Positions 29,207 to 39,485 of a stretch of DNA of 64,000 nt are shown here, one piece after another. The stretch comes from Nitrosospira sp. NpAV. GTDB taxonomy: Bacteria; Pseudomonadota; Gammaproteobacteria; Burkholderiales; Nitrosomonadaceae. The DNA is taken from positions 310,001 to 374,000 of the forward strand of contig NZ_JXQM01000003.1 of NCBI RefSeq assembly GCF_000832065.1. Direction: 5' to 3'. The notes beneath the pieces were generated by a model that worked only from the letters and a program-made list of their open reading frames with translations, ran no database searches and was not told the origin of the DNA. How positions within the stretch are numbered: the stretch's first letter is position 1; each line of letters opens with the position of its first letter. The position numbers and the translations under genes are program-made.

Positions 29207-29529
29207 AAGTTCTCGGGTAACTTCATGTTGTTAAAAAAACGAAGCGGGTTTACGCCCCAGCCCACATTCTATCGTCACTGACCGGCAGAAAGAAATAATG
29301 ATGAAGGCAAGCAAAAAATCTGAGCGGAGCTCCATTTGCAGGGATGAATGCATGATCCCGAATCCACCACCCACTTTGCTATATTCGCTATGGCGACGCG
29401 GATTTTCAGGCGAACAGCTTCAAACTGCACCATACACGTTAGCGCTTCCTTCCAAAACACGAGTAAAATGGTCGGTTTGCATGTTTTTGCTCGCGCAACT
29501 TTCACTCATCATTAATTATCGGAGATACC
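29207..29529. other. spacer upstream of icd, no gene seen
   Basis: The region lies between the divergent nudJ and icd genes. The small frames in it have no coding look. It should hold both promoters, but I cannot pick a convincing -35/-10 pair by eye. CGGAGATACC before the icd ATG supplies its ribosome-binding site. Confidence 0.4.
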
Positions 29530-30780
29530 ATGTACCAGCACATCAAGACGCCGGCGGAAGGCGAAAAAATCCGGGTCAACGCAGATTTCTCTTTGAGTGT
29601 GCCGGATAACCCCGTTATTCCATTCATCGAAGGTGATGGGATCGGGATAGACATTACGCCAGTAATGAAAAAAGTGGTGGATTCGGCGGTGAACCGGGCT
29701 TATGACGGCAAGCGCAAAATTTCCTGGATGGAAATTTATGCCGGCGAGAAATCGAACCATGTATACGGCGAAAACGTGTGGCTGCCCGATGAGACGTTGG
29801 AGGCGGCACGGGACTATGTGGTTTCCATCAAGGGACCGCTCACCACTCCGGTCGGTGGAGGCATCCGTTCCATTAATGTGGCCTTGCGCCAGAAACTTGA
29901 TCTCTATGTGTGCCTGCGTCCTGTGCGCTATTTTCAGGGCGTACCCAGCCCGCTAAAAAATCCGGAAAAAACCGATATGGTGATTTTTCGCGAGAATTCG
30001 GAAGATATTTACGCCGGTATTGAATGGGGAGCCGAATCGGAAGATGCGAAAAAGGTCATCAATTTTTTATTAACGGACATGGGTGTCACCAAGATACGCT
30101 TCCCCCAAACATCGGCCATCGGCATCAAACCGGTATCCAGCGAAGGCACCGAACGCTTGGTGCGTAAGGCAATACAGTACGCGATAGATAACAAGCGCCG
30201 CTCGGTGACTCTGGTGCACAAGGGCAACATCATGAAATTTACCGAAGGCGCATTCAAGAATTGGGGCTACGCCTTGGCAGCGAGGGAGTTCGGAGCAAGC
30301 CTGCTGGATGGCGGGCCATGGATGAAATTGCCCGGAGACAAGGGCGGGATCGTCATCAAGGACGTCATCGCGGATGCTTTTCTGCAACAGATCCTGTTGC
30401 GCCCGGAGGAATACGACGTGATTGCCACACTGAATCTGAACGGTGATTATATTTCCGATGCGTTGGCGGCACAGGTGGGGGGCATCGGCATAGCGCCGGG
30501 TGCAAACCTCAGTGACTCGATTGCGATGTTCGAGGCAACTCATGGCACCGCGCCAAAGTATGCCGGCAAGGATCAGGTTAATCCGGGATCACTCATCTTG
30601 TCGGCGGAAATGATGTTGCGGCACATAGGCTGGGGCGAGTCCGCTGATCTGGTAGTCCATGCAATGGAGAAAACCATCCAGGATAAAATCGTGACTTATG
30701 ACTTTGCCCGTCAAATGTCCGATGCGCAAAAAGTCTCATGTTCGGCATTCGGCGAGGCATTGATTGACAGAATGACTTGA
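29530..30780 (+). CDS. icd: NADP-dependent isocitrate dehydrogenase
   Basis: 416 residues, close to the E. coli enzyme throughout. [20 protein letters not shown] contains the isocitrate-binding Ser that is phosphorylated by AceK in enteric bacteria, and YAGIEW and the [11 protein letters not shown] cofactor loop are present. It makes 2-oxoglutarate in the TCA cycle, mainly for glutamate synthesis in an autotroph. Repeat copy D begins 21 bases downstream. Confidence 0.97.
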   Translation: MYQHIKTPAEGEKIRVNADFSLSVPDNPVIPFIEGDGIGIDITPVMKKVVDSAVNRAYDGKRKISWMEIYAGEKSNHVYGENVWLPDETLEAARDYVVSIKGPLTTPVGGGIRSINVALRQKLDLYVCLRPVRYFQGVPSPLKNPEKTDMVIFRENSEDIYAGIEWGAESEDAKKVINFLLTDMGVTKIRFPQTSAIGIKPVSSEGTERLVRKAIQYAIDNKRRSVTLVHKGNIMKFTEGAFKNWGYALAAREFGASLLDGGPWMKLPGDKGGIVIKDVIADAFLQQILLRPEEYDVIATLNLNGDYISDALAAQVGGIGIAPGANLSDSIAMFEATHGTAPKYAGKDQVNPGSLILSAEMMLRHIGWGESADLVVHAMEKTIQDKIVTYDFARQMSDAQKVSCSAFGEALIDRMT

Positions 30781-30801
30781 TATTTTCTTCATATCCATGT
30801 C

Positions 30802-30971
30802 TCAACCCGGATAATCCATGAGCGGCTCCGCGCGCCCACCCAGGTGCGGGGGGCCAGTTTGCGGCCATTTCGCCGCTTGCCGGGCATCCCCAGACCCGCT
30901 ATGGAATCTCCAACCAGCCAAACTGGTTGCCATCATTTCACGTACTAATACTAATGGATTATCCGGGTTGA
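30802..30971. repeat. dispersed inverted-end repeat, copy D (best ends)
   Basis: Perfect 18-base terminal inverted repeats, TCAACCCGGATAATCCAT at 30802-30819 and its complement at 30954-30971, bound a 170-base element. It lies between the icd stop and the terminator of the convergent cold-shock gene. Confidence 0.85.
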
Positions 30972-30972
30972 A

Positions 30973-31008
30973 AAAAACCCCTTGCCGCTTTAGCTGGCAA
31001 GGGGTTTT
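30973..31008. terminator. bidirectional terminator between icd and cspA-like gene
   Basis: AAAACCCCTTGCC pairs with GGCAAGGGGTTTT around a nine-base loop. A-rich and T-rich flanks on the two sides make it usable by both converging genes. Confidence 0.85.
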
Positions 31009-31062
31009 GTATAATCCTGTAATTACAAGCTGATCACGATATTACGCGTCAGCAGGAGATCA

Positions 31063-31266
31063 CTAGGCAGACTGAATGTTTGAAGCTTGTTTGCCCTTTG
31101 GACCCTGTGTGACTTCAAAGCTCACTTTCTGACCTTCCTTGAGCGTTTTGAACCCGGACATATTGATTGCGGAGAAATGGGCAAATAAATCCTCGCTACC
31201 ATCATCCGGGGTAATGAAACCAAAACCCTTGGAATCGTTGAACCATTTCACTGTACCTGTTGCCAT
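31063..31266 (-). CDS. cold-shock protein (CspA family)
   Basis: 67 residues of one cold-shock domain: RNP1 KGFGFITP and RNP2 LFAHFSAI are intact, beginning [11 protein letters not shown]. It binds single-stranded RNA and acts as an RNA chaperone. The ~290-base spacer upstream (31267-31558) would hold a long 5' leader, as is usual for cspA genes, though I cannot trace its folding. Confidence 0.95.
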   Translation of the reverse strand: MATGTVKWFNDSKGFGFITPDDGSEDLFAHFSAINMSGFKTLKEGQKVSFEVTQGPKGKQASNIQSA

Positions 31267-31558
31267 TATTGCTTCCTATAAAAAAACCGGGCCGGAAACC
31301 CGAACACTGTTTGAGTTTCAAGACCGCAAAACGGCTGTAACCGGTACTGCAGAGAACTTGAAGCCAAACGCCAAGAGCCGTTTTACGCAAATCCGTTGTT
31401 CAAGTCAAGTAGTCATACACTTATTTTATCGAATTGCAATAGAATAATTTTCTCAAGGTACTTGAATATTTCGGTGTAATCATCAAATATATTAGTAGAA
31501 GCACATTCGGTTATAGTTGCACTCTAACTGATAAGCTAACAAGATAGGAAATCATGAT

Positions 31559-31867
31559 ATGGCAACCAGAGATCATGGGGATGTTGTACTCGAAGTTGAA
31601 AAGAGTAGACTCAAGCCACCACCCATGTTTAAAGTGATACTGCTGAATGATGATTTCACGCCGATGGATTTTGTGGTGGTTGTGTTGCAGACTTTTTTTT
31701 CCATGAATCGAGAACAGGCGACACAAATTATGCTCAAAGTTCATATAGACGGCGCAGGAGTCTGCGGGGTTTATCCCAATGATGTCGCTATCACCAAGGT
31801 TGAGCAGGTGGTCACATTTGCAAGGCAGCATCAACATCCGCTACGGTGCGTGATGGAGGAGACATGA
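31559..31867 (+). CDS. clpS: ClpA adaptor ClpS
   Basis: 102 residues: a flexible N-terminus, then [21 protein letters not shown], where Asn-Asp-Asp and the nearby Met form the N-degron pocket, and [17 protein letters not shown]. It presents N-end-rule substrates to ClpAP. ClpA begins two bases after its stop codon. Confidence 0.96.
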   Translation: MATRDHGDVVLEVEKSRLKPPPMFKVILLNDDFTPMDFVVVVLQTFFSMNREQATQIMLKVHIDGAGVCGVYPNDVAITKVEQVVTFARQHQHPLRCVMEET

Positions 31868-31868
31868 A

Positions 31869-34127
31869 ATGATTGCTCAAGAGCTGGAAGTCAGTTTACA
31901 TATGGCGTTTGTCGAGTCGCGGCAGAAGCGGCACGAATTCATTACGGTGGAGCATTTGTTGCTGGCCATGCTCGACAATCCCACCGCCGCCGAAGTGTTG
32001 CGTGCTTGTTCGGTCGACATCGATGATTTGCGCAGACTGCTGGCGGAACATGTTACCGAGAATACGCCAACAGTGAGTGGCAGCGGTGAAGTGGACACCC
32101 AACCTACCCTCGGTTTCCAGCGCGTCATCCAGCGCGCGATCCTGCACGTTCAGTCTTCAGGAAAGAAGGAAGTCACCGGCGCCAATGTACTGGTAGCCAT
32201 ATTCGGCGAGAAGGATTCTCACGCAGTTTATTTTCTGCACCAGAAGGGTGTGACGCGGCTCGACGTGGTGAATTATATTTCGCATGGCATTAGCAAAGTA
32301 CCTCAAGGTAGTAGCGCCAAAACCGAAAGTGAAGGCGATACCGAACAGGAATTGGGGGCGGGTGGTGCGCTGGAAAGCTACGCCGTGAATCTGAACACCC
32401 AGGCTCTCGCCGGCAAGATCGATCCGTTGATCGGACGCGAGAAGGAATTGGAGCGTCTGATACAGACTCTGTGCCGCCGCCGCAAGAACAATCCCTTGTT
32501 GGTAGGTGAGGCGGGAGTGGGCAAAACTGCTATCGCCGAGGGACTGGCACGCCGGATCATAGAAAATGACGTTCCCGATGTGCTTGCACACCACCAAGTG
32601 TACGCTCTGGATATGGGTGCGCTACTTGCCGGTACCAAATATCGCGGGGATTTCGAGCAACGCTTGAAAGCGGTACTGAAACAGTTGCTCGACAGTTCCA
32701 ATGCCATTCTCTTCATTGATGAGATACACACGCTGATCGGTGCGGGGGCGGCTTCCGGAGGGACGCTGGATGCCTCCAACCTCCTCAAACCAATACTTAA
32801 TACCGGTCAACTGAAATGCATCGGAGCCACCACTTATAGCGAATATCGGGGGATCTTCGAAAAGGATCACGCTCTATCCCGTCGCTTTCAGAAAATCGAT
32901 GTGCATGAGCCGAGCGTGGAAGAAACCGTGGCCATTCTGCGGGGCCTGAAACCTCGTTACGAAGCCCATCATGGCGTCAAATATACCGCCATTGCGCTCA
33001 CCACCGCCGCGGAATTGGCGGCACGCTTCATCAATGATCGTCATCTGCCTGATAAGGCAATAGACGTGATCGATGAGGCCGGCGCGGCACAGCGTATCCT
33101 GCCGAAATCACGGCAGCGCAAAGTGATCAGCAAGCATGAAATCGAGGATATCATCGCCAAGATTGCACGCATTCCGCCGCAAAATGTTTCCAGCGATGAC
33201 CGCAATACGCTGAAGACGCTGGATCGCGACCTGAAGGCCGTCGTGTTCGGTCAAGATAAAGCCATCAACGCATTGACGACGGCCATCAAAATGGCGCGGA
33301 GCGGCCTGGGTAATCCGCAAAAACCCGTCGGTTCGTTCCTTTTCTCCGGCCCCACCGGTGTCGGCAAAACCGAGGTGGCACGGCAGCTCGCTTATGCATT
33401 AGGCATTCATCTGCATCGTTTCGACATGTCTGAATACATGGAGCGGCATGCGGTGTCACGCCTGATTGGCGCGCCGCCTGGATATGTGGGGTTCGACCAG
33501 GGCGGACTGCTCACCGAGGCCATTATCAAGCAGCCCTACTCGGTATTGTTGCTGGATGAAATTGAAAAGGCTCACCCGGATATTTTCAATATTCTGCTGC
33601 AAGTAATGGACCACGGTACTTTGACGGACAATAATGGCCGCAAGGCGGACTTCCGCAACGTGGTCATTGTCATGACCACCAATGCCGGTGCCGAATCGCT
33701 TAGTAAAGCCTCGATAGGCTTCACCAAGTCGACGCAGGCGGGTGACGAGATGATGGATATCAAGCGCATGTTTACGCCGGAATTCCGCAACCGGCTGGAT
33801 GCGATCATTTCCTTCGCTGCTCTGGACCGGGACGTGATTCTGCGCGTAGTGGACAAGTTCCTGATGCAACTTGAAACGCAGTTGCATGAGAAGAAGGTGG
33901 AGGCGATATTCACCGATGCCTTAAGAGAGTATCTCGCCAGGAATGGCGTTGATCCCCTCATGGGCGCCCGCCCCATGGCACGGCTCATCCAGGACACCAT
34001 ACGCAGCGCCTTGGCGGATGAATTGCTGTTCGGACGTCTTGCCAACGGCGGCAGAGTGACTGTAGATATAGACGCCGACAGCAAAGTGAAACTTGAGTTT
34101 GAAGAAGAAGCGACCATCGCTTTGTAA
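31869..34127 (+). CDS. clpA: ClpA, ATPase subunit of the ClpAP protease
   Basis: 752 residues: N-domain (1-145), first AAA+ module with GEAGVGKTAIAEGL and ILFIDEIHTLIGAG, second module with FSGPTGVGKTEVARQLA and LLLDEIEKAHPDIFN, and an IGF loop (SKASIGFTKS) for ClpP docking. It unfolds proteins and feeds them to ClpP, which is not in this window. It is translationally coupled to clpS. Confidence 0.97.
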   Translation: MIAQELEVSLHMAFVESRQKRHEFITVEHLLLAMLDNPTAAEVLRACSVDIDDLRRLLAEHVTENTPTVSGSGEVDTQPTLGFQRVIQRAILHVQSSGKKEVTGANVLVAIFGEKDSHAVYFLHQKGVTRLDVVNYISHGISKVPQGSSAKTESEGDTEQELGAGGALESYAVNLNTQALAGKIDPLIGREKELERLIQTLCRRRKNNPLLVGEAGVGKTAIAEGLARRIIENDVPDVLAHHQVYALDMGALLAGTKYRGDFEQRLKAVLKQLLDSSNAILFIDEIHTLIGAGAASGGTLDASNLLKPILNTGQLKCIGATTYSEYRGIFEKDHALSRRFQKIDVHEPSVEETVAILRGLKPRYEAHHGVKYTAIALTTAAELAARFINDRHLPDKAIDVIDEAGAAQRILPKSRQRKVISKHEIEDIIAKIARIPPQNVSSDDRNTLKTLDRDLKAVVFGQDKAINALTTAIKMARSGLGNPQKPVGSFLFSGPTGVGKTEVARQLAYALGIHLHRFDMSEYMERHAVSRLIGAPPGYVGFDQGGLLTEAIIKQPYSVLLLDEIEKAHPDIFNILLQVMDHGTLTDNNGRKADFRNVVIVMTTNAGAESLSKASIGFTKSTQAGDEMMDIKRMFTPEFRNRLDAIISFAALDRDVILRVVDKFLMQLETQLHEKKVEAIFTDALREYLARNGVDPLMGARPMARLIQDTIRSALADELLFGRLANGGRVTVDIDADSKVKLEFEEEATIAL

Positions 34128-34142
34128 AAAGGAAGCAAGGAA

Positions 34143-34175
34143 TAAAAAAGGCGCGTAATCCGCGCCTTTTTTATT
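34143..34175 (+). terminator. rho-independent terminator after clpA
   Basis: AAAAAAGGCGCG pairs with CGCGCCTTTTTT over a four-base loop, 16 bases after the clpA stop. Its symmetry also suits the convergent dodecin gene. Confidence 0.9.
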
Positions 34176-34195
34176 CCGGATTATTGCCGGTCCAG

Positions 34196-34429
34196 CTATT
34201 TACCGGTTTTTTTACTGCTGGTTTCGTACTTGAAAGACAGATTCACTCTGGCGCGATACGCAGTCACTTTACCATCCTCAATTACCATATCAAGCTTTAC
34301 TATTTCGGCAACCCGCAAATCTCTTAGGGTTTTTGACGCGGCCTTGACGGCATTCTTGGCTGCATCTTCCCAGGATATCTTGCTGGTTCCCACTATTTCC
34401 GTTATGCGATAAATACTATCTCCTGCCAT
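34196..34429 (-). CDS. dodecin family flavin-binding protein
   Basis: 77 residues, beginning MAGDSIYRITEIVGTSKISWEDAAKNAVKAASKTLRDL and containing VEDGKV-like and AYRARVNLSFKYE segments that match dodecin. Twelve subunits form a hollow shell that binds flavins pairwise around the conserved Trp (SWEDA). The role is flavin storage and quenching. Confidence 0.93.
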   Translation of the reverse strand: MAGDSIYRITEIVGTSKISWEDAAKNAVKAASKTLRDLRVAEIVKLDMVIEDGKVTAYRARVNLSFKYETSSKKTGK

Positions 34430-34570
34430 GACGTTTCTCCTTGTTGGTTAGCGCGAGATACACCCCAGGTGCAACACACATGCATCCGGCACACCATCAG
34501 TTTAGATTAACACCGGTAAATTGCAATCAAGGTGGGTGGTACACACCCACAGGGAAAAATTAAGCGATAT

Positions 34571-37141
34571 TTAGCCCGCGACAACCCGCTCATTGATGTA
34601 TCCGAGCGCTTCCTCTACCTGATCGACAAGAATAAGGCACAGTTCGCCCGCTTTCAGGTTGGCGAAAGCGGTATCGATGGCTACGAACTCACCCCGGATT
34701 TCCTTGACATCACGCGTGCGTTTCGCATTCTCCAGGCCTTGCCGCAACAGGCCAAGCACTTCTCCATCGGCGCGTCCTCGCTGGCACTGGTCCTGATAAA
34801 GCACCACCTCATCAAAAGCGTCACCGAGAATCTTGGTCTGTTGGCGAATATCGTCATCGCGCCGGTCGCCGGCCCCGCTAATGACGACTGACCGTCGTTT
34901 AGCTGGCATATTGTCAATCGCGTGCACTAATGCCTGGATGGCATCGGCATTATGACCATAATCGGCAATCAGCGTGGCGCCACGGTGGTTGAAGAGATTA
35001 AAACGCCCCGGCGCGGTTTGCATGTCACTGACAAAAGTAGCCAAACCGGCACGAATGATTTCCCAATCAAGACCCAGTGCCCACCCCGCTCCTGCGGCAG
35101 CCATCACATTATCGATCTGAAATGCGATAGCGCCATTTTGCGTGAGCGGAACTCCACCCAGCGGTATCCGCTGTTCGGCGTCAGCGTCCGACGCAACAAT
35201 CGAGTCGCCGTCAAGGTAGATGACGCGCTTACCTTGGGCGCGATGCTTCGCGATGACCGGATTGTCGGGGTTGCGGGCAAAAAAAGTTACTGACCCGGGG
35301 CAATGGACTGCCATTCCCGCCACAAGTGGGTCGGCCGCATTGAGTACGGCGACTCCGGTCCCGGGCGTAACGTTTTGCACAATGATTCTTTTGACAGCGG
35401 TTAGATCCTCCACCGTATTAACATACGAGAGACCGAGATGATCGCCCATGCCGATGTTGGTGACCACCGCGACACCGCAGCGATCGAATCCCAGTCCTTC
35501 GCGCAACAAACCGCCACGCGCTGTTTCGAACACGGCGGCATCAACGTCAGGGTGCAGCAGCACTTTTTTTGCACTCTTCGGACCACTGCAATCCCCGGTA
35601 TCGATGCGCTGACCATTGATGTAAACTCCATCAGTGCTGGTCATACCGACACGCAGGCCTTGATAACCCAGAATATTGGCGATCAGGCGCACAGTGGTGG
35701 TCTTGCCATTGGTACCGCTCACCGCAATAACCGGGATGCGCGCATCATCGCCATCCTTGAACATATTGGCGATGACTGCTTCCCCCACCGCGCGTCCCTT
35801 GCCGAATGAAGGCTGCAAATGCATGCGGAGACCTGGAGCAGCATTAATTTCTATGATGGCGCCATGTTCCTCCAGGGGGTTCGACACACTGTCGCAGATA
35901 ACATCGATGCCGCAAATGTCGAGACCAATCATTTGCGACGCAGCTTCCACACGCGCGGCAAGAGCGGGGTGCACATCATCGGTCACATCGGTAGCCGTTC
36001 CGCCAGTGGAAAGATTGGCGTTATTGCGGAGAAAAATACTTGCCCCTTTAAGCGGGATGGATTCAGCGGTCAAACCCTGCGTTGCCAGATGACTCAGCGC
36101 AATTTCATCGAAATGAATTTTTGTCAGCGAGTTCGCGTGGCCCTCGCCACGTCGCGGGTCATTATTGACCTGCTCCACCAATTCTCTGACGCTGCGCATG
36201 CCATCGCCGATAACCTCGGGCGGGTTGCGCCACGCAGCCGCAATCAGTTTATTGCCGACGACCAGCATACGGTAGTCGTGACCTGGAATATAACGTTCCA
36301 CCAGCACCTCACCGCTGATCTCCACCGCCATCGCATAAGCCGCTTCCACCTGCTCCCGGCTGGTGAGATTCACGGCTACACCCTTCCCCTGATTACCATC
36401 CTGGGGCTTGACGACCACCGGCCCGCCGATCTCACAAGCGGCAGTCCAGGCGTCCTCCGCATTCGCTACCGGCCGGCCTGATGGCACGGGAATGCCAGCG
36501 GCACTCAGCAGCGTTCGGGTCAATTCCTTATCCTGTGCGATCGATTCAGCCACCGCCCCGGTCAGGCCGGTTTCAGCGGCCTGTATACGCCGCTGCTTAC
36601 TGCCCCAGCCAAATTGCACCATGCTCCCATCAGTCAGACGGCGGAAAGGGATATCTCGTGCGACAGCAGCGCTGACAATCGCACCCGTGCTCGGCCCAAG
36701 GCGTATTTCTTCGTTCAAGGCGCGCAGACGGCGCACCGCATCGGCCAGATCGAAGGCGGTATCCTCGGCCGCAGCGTGGCACAAGGTTTTTGAGAGCTCG
36801 GTGGCAAGTCTGCCCACCGCTTCTTCGCTGTACTCAACAACGACCTGATAAATCCCGGTTTCCAGCGTCTGCATGGTGTGACCGAAGGTTACCAGACACC
36901 CGGCTTGTACTTGCAGGCCCAATATAACGCGCTCAAAAGCGTGCGCCATGGTCAGAGCGCCATGATGATAGGCAGGCCGGAGCAGATCGACTTGTGGAAA
37001 CCGTTCCCGCAGCCGGTCCAGAAAATCCGGTATTCCGACAGGATGGCACTCGGCATCGCTACATGAAACAATAGCTTCTATGGCCGTATGGCGGCTCCAC
37101 AAATTGGGACCGCGCAATGCGCGGATACGCGATACTTTCAT
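34571..37141 (-). CDS. cphA: cyanophycin synthetase CphA
   Basis: 856 residues from the ATG at 37141 (AGGAG eight bases upstream; 37225 is a weaker start). Domains in order: N-domain (1-160); ATP-grasp (about 205-465, including KPQDGNQGKGVAV and EINAAPGLRMHLQPS); Mur-ligase-like domain with P-loop SGTNGKTTTVRL (about 475) and, near the end, ADYGHNADAI and SGAGDRRDDDI. It alternately adds Asp and Arg to make the storage polymer cyanophycin. It is the last gene of the locus, 16 bases after the second ligase gene. Confidence 0.95.
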   Translation of the reverse strand: MKVSRIRALRGPNLWSRHTAIEAIVSCSDAECHPVGIPDFLDRLRERFPQVDLLRPAYHHGALTMAHAFERVILGLQVQAGCLVTFGHTMQTLETGIYQVVVEYSEEAVGRLATELSKTLCHAAAEDTAFDLADAVRRLRALNEEIRLGPSTGAIVSAAVARDIPFRRLTDGSMVQFGWGSKQRRIQAAETGLTGAVAESIAQDKELTRTLLSAAGIPVPSGRPVANAEDAWTAACEIGGPVVVKPQDGNQGKGVAVNLTSREQVEAAYAMAVEISGEVLVERYIPGHDYRMLVVGNKLIAAAWRNPPEVIGDGMRSVRELVEQVNNDPRRGEGHANSLTKIHFDEIALSHLATQGLTAESIPLKGASIFLRNNANLSTGGTATDVTDDVHPALAARVEAASQMIGLDICGIDVICDSVSNPLEEHGAIIEINAAPGLRMHLQPSFGKGRAVGEAVIANMFKDGDDARIPVIAVSGTNGKTTTVRLIANILGYQGLRVGMTSTDGVYINGQRIDTGDCSGPKSAKKVLLHPDVDAAVFETARGGLLREGLGFDRCGVAVVTNIGMGDHLGLSYVNTVEDLTAVKRIIVQNVTPGTGVAVLNAADPLVAGMAVHCPGSVTFFARNPDNPVIAKHRAQGKRVIYLDGDSIVASDADAEQRIPLGGVPLTQNGAIAFQIDNVMAAAGAGWALGLDWEIIRAGLATFVSDMQTAPGRFNLFNHRGATLIADYGHNADAIQALVHAIDNMPAKRRSVVISGAGDRRDDDIRQQTKILGDAFDEVVLYQDQCQRGRADGEVLGLLRQGLENAKRTRDVKEIRGEFVAIDTAFANLKAGELCLILVDQVEEALGYINERVVAG

Positions 37142-37157
37142 TAACCGTTCTCCTGTT

Positions 37158-39485
37158 TTATTCATTCGGAAGCATGGATTCTGGGGCAAGGTTTTTTCTG
37201 TCTTGAATACCCGAGAAATTTTCAATTCCGTTACGTATGAGAGCAGGCGCTATACCGAGCGCCCAAGCAGCGCCCACCGCCGCCAGAACATTCTCGACCT
37301 CCAGCGTCGCAAGCCCTCCTCGCGTGACTGGCACGTCAGCGAGTTTGGCCAGCGTTATTTCACTAGGGCCGGTAACAAGCAGAATGTTTCCCTCACGAAC
37401 GGTCACGGCCCGGTTGCTCCGTATGCCCTCCACATTCTGGGTACCACTCGTGCGATGCGCATTGATGACCGGCAGCTCAGGATCAACACTGAAGTAAATA
37501 ATCTCGCCATTACACAGCGTGGCCATGTCGACGAGCATCGGCTCCCTGGCGTTGAGTACCGCTGCGCCTGCCGGCAGCACGACATCCACCTGGGTACGCA
37601 GAACATCGAAGACCTGTTTCGGCGTCTCGATATCGTGGCGACCATAATGCCGGCTTGTGTCAACGTTGGTAACGACGCCGACCTGACACCAATCGTAAGC
37701 AAGTCCCTCGACCAGAATATTGTCGCCGCTGTTCTCAAAAACCGCCGCTTCGATCGAGCGATTCATCAGAATATTGTTGGCTGACTTCCAATTGGCGTGA
37801 TTGCCCTTATAAACCTGCCTTGGGCCGAGATAAAATCCGTCGCCGCAAGCGAGCCCCGTATGCTGGCCGGTAAGGGCAAGCAACCGCGCGACAAGATGTG
37901 CCACGGTGGTTTTACCATGGCTGCCGGTCACTCCCACGACCGGAATACGGCCGTGGTTATTGTCCGGAAAGAGATGATCGACAATGGCTTTGCCCACGGG
38001 GCGGGGAGTGCCCACAGCAGGTTTAATGTGCATCAGCAGGCTGGGGCCGGCATTGACTTCGACGATTGCGCCACCCTGTTCGGCAAGTGGCCGCGAGATA
38101 TCCTGGGCGACGAGATCGATGCCGGCAATATCCAGTCCGACGATACGAGCTGCGAGGGAAGCGGCAGCGGCAATGCTCGAATGCACCTCGTCAGTGACAT
38201 CGAAAGCATGATTGCCATTCCGCTGAATGAGGACTTCGAGTCCGGCAGGGGGTATCGAGTTGATGGTAAAACCCTGGCGGGCAATCTCCATGATGGTTAC
38301 GCCATCTATGCCGATCAGGTTGAGCGGATGATCTTCAGTTGCTCCGCGGCGCGGATCGGAATTGATCTGATGGCCGATCAAGTCGCTGATGGTAGATTTG
38401 CCGTCACCGGTAACCGACACCGAGTCGCCCCGGTTCGCAGCAACGAGCCGGCCGCCAACGACCAGCAAACGATGCTCGGTGCCCGGAATAAAGCGTTCAA
38501 CCAAAACGCCACTGCCTTGTGCCAATGCCGCATGATAAGCCGGCACGATCTCTTCACGGGTAGTCAACTCAATGAAAACACCGCGCCCATGATTCCCGTC
38601 GCAGGGTTTGATGACGACCGGCACACCGATATCCTGCGCAGCCTCCCACGCATCTTCGGCACTATTGACAATGCGGCCTTCGGGAACATGGACTCCGCAG
38701 GACCGGAGTAATGACTTCGTCAGATCCTTGTCACGCGAGATGCTTTCCGCAATCGCCGGAGTCCGATCGGTTTCGGCTGTCCAGATGCGCTGGCTGCGCG
38801 CCCCGTAGCCGAGTTGCACCAGATTTCCCTTGGCAAGAAGGCGGATATAAGGAATGTTGCGATGGGTGGCGGCCTCGACGATACACGCGGTTGATGGTCC
38901 CAGCCACAGCGAATCGACCATGTCGCGCAGGCGCTCGATGACACCATTGACATCGTAAGGCTCGTTGCGGGGTGGCTGGGTTTCCATCGCCGCCAGCACC
39001 AGCTCACGGGCCGCAAATAAGGCGTTGCGCGCAATATCCTCATGCCAGGCACTGACGGTTACCTTGTAGACGCCGCGCTGAGAAGTTTCACGAGCTCTGC
39101 CGAAGCCGCCAGACATGCCGGCTAGGTTCTGCAGTTCAAGTGTAACGTGTTCGAGAATGTGGCCTGGCCAGGTACCTTCCTTGAGCCGGCGCAGAAAACC
39201 GCCCCGCTCTCCATAACTACAACGGTGTTCGATCAGCGAAGGAAGCCAGGAAGAAAGGCGCTCATAAAATCCCGGAATGGTATCGGAGGGAAAATCTTCG
39301 AGTTCACCAATGTCGACGACTGCCTCGAGTACCGGACGGCAGGTCCAGATGTTGGGTCCGTTAAGATGCCTTATCTCAAGAAATTTGATGTCCTTTTTGC
39401 CGACATAGTCAGTGTTCGAATTCGGGCAGACCGGCATAAAATTATGCAAGAAATGGATTGAAACTGAGTTAAACGCGGTTTGCAT
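37158..39485 (-). CDS. CphA-like second cyanophycin synthetase lacking the C-terminal domain
   Basis: 775 residues (or 759 from the ATG at 39437; neither start has a clear ribosome site). It has the CphA N-domain, the ATP-grasp module (KPCDGNHGRGVFIEL; VEVNAGPSLLMHIKP) and the Mur-ligase P-loop GVTGSHGKTTVAH near 520. It then stops about 125 residues earlier than CphA, after EVENVLAAVGAAWALG, so the C-terminal Mur domain carrying DYGHN is absent. This is the paired, shortened type found beside CphA in several non-cyanobacteria. It probably works with CphA on the same polymer; its exact activity cannot be read here. Confidence 0.9.
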   Translation of the reverse strand: MQTAFNSVSIHFLHNFMPVCPNSNTDYVGKKDIKFLEIRHLNGPNIWTCRPVLEAVVDIGELEDFPSDTIPGFYERLSSWLPSLIEHRCSYGERGGFLRRLKEGTWPGHILEHVTLELQNLAGMSGGFGRARETSQRGVYKVTVSAWHEDIARNALFAARELVLAAMETQPPRNEPYDVNGVIERLRDMVDSLWLGPSTACIVEAATHRNIPYIRLLAKGNLVQLGYGARSQRIWTAETDRTPAIAESISRDKDLTKSLLRSCGVHVPEGRIVNSAEDAWEAAQDIGVPVVIKPCDGNHGRGVFIELTTREEIVPAYHAALAQGSGVLVERFIPGTEHRLLVVGGRLVAANRGDSVSVTGDGKSTISDLIGHQINSDPRRGATEDHPLNLIGIDGVTIMEIARQGFTINSIPPAGLEVLIQRNGNHAFDVTDEVHSSIAAAASLAARIVGLDIAGIDLVAQDISRPLAEQGGAIVEVNAGPSLLMHIKPAVGTPRPVGKAIVDHLFPDNNHGRIPVVGVTGSHGKTTVAHLVARLLALTGQHTGLACGDGFYLGPRQVYKGNHANWKSANNILMNRSIEAAVFENSGDNILVEGLAYDWCQVGVVTNVDTSRHYGRHDIETPKQVFDVLRTQVDVVLPAGAAVLNAREPMLVDMATLCNGEIIYFSVDPELPVINAHRTSGTQNVEGIRSNRAVTVREGNILLVTGPSEITLAKLADVPVTRGGLATLEVENVLAAVGAAWALGIAPALIRNGIENFSGIQDRKNLAPESMLPNE

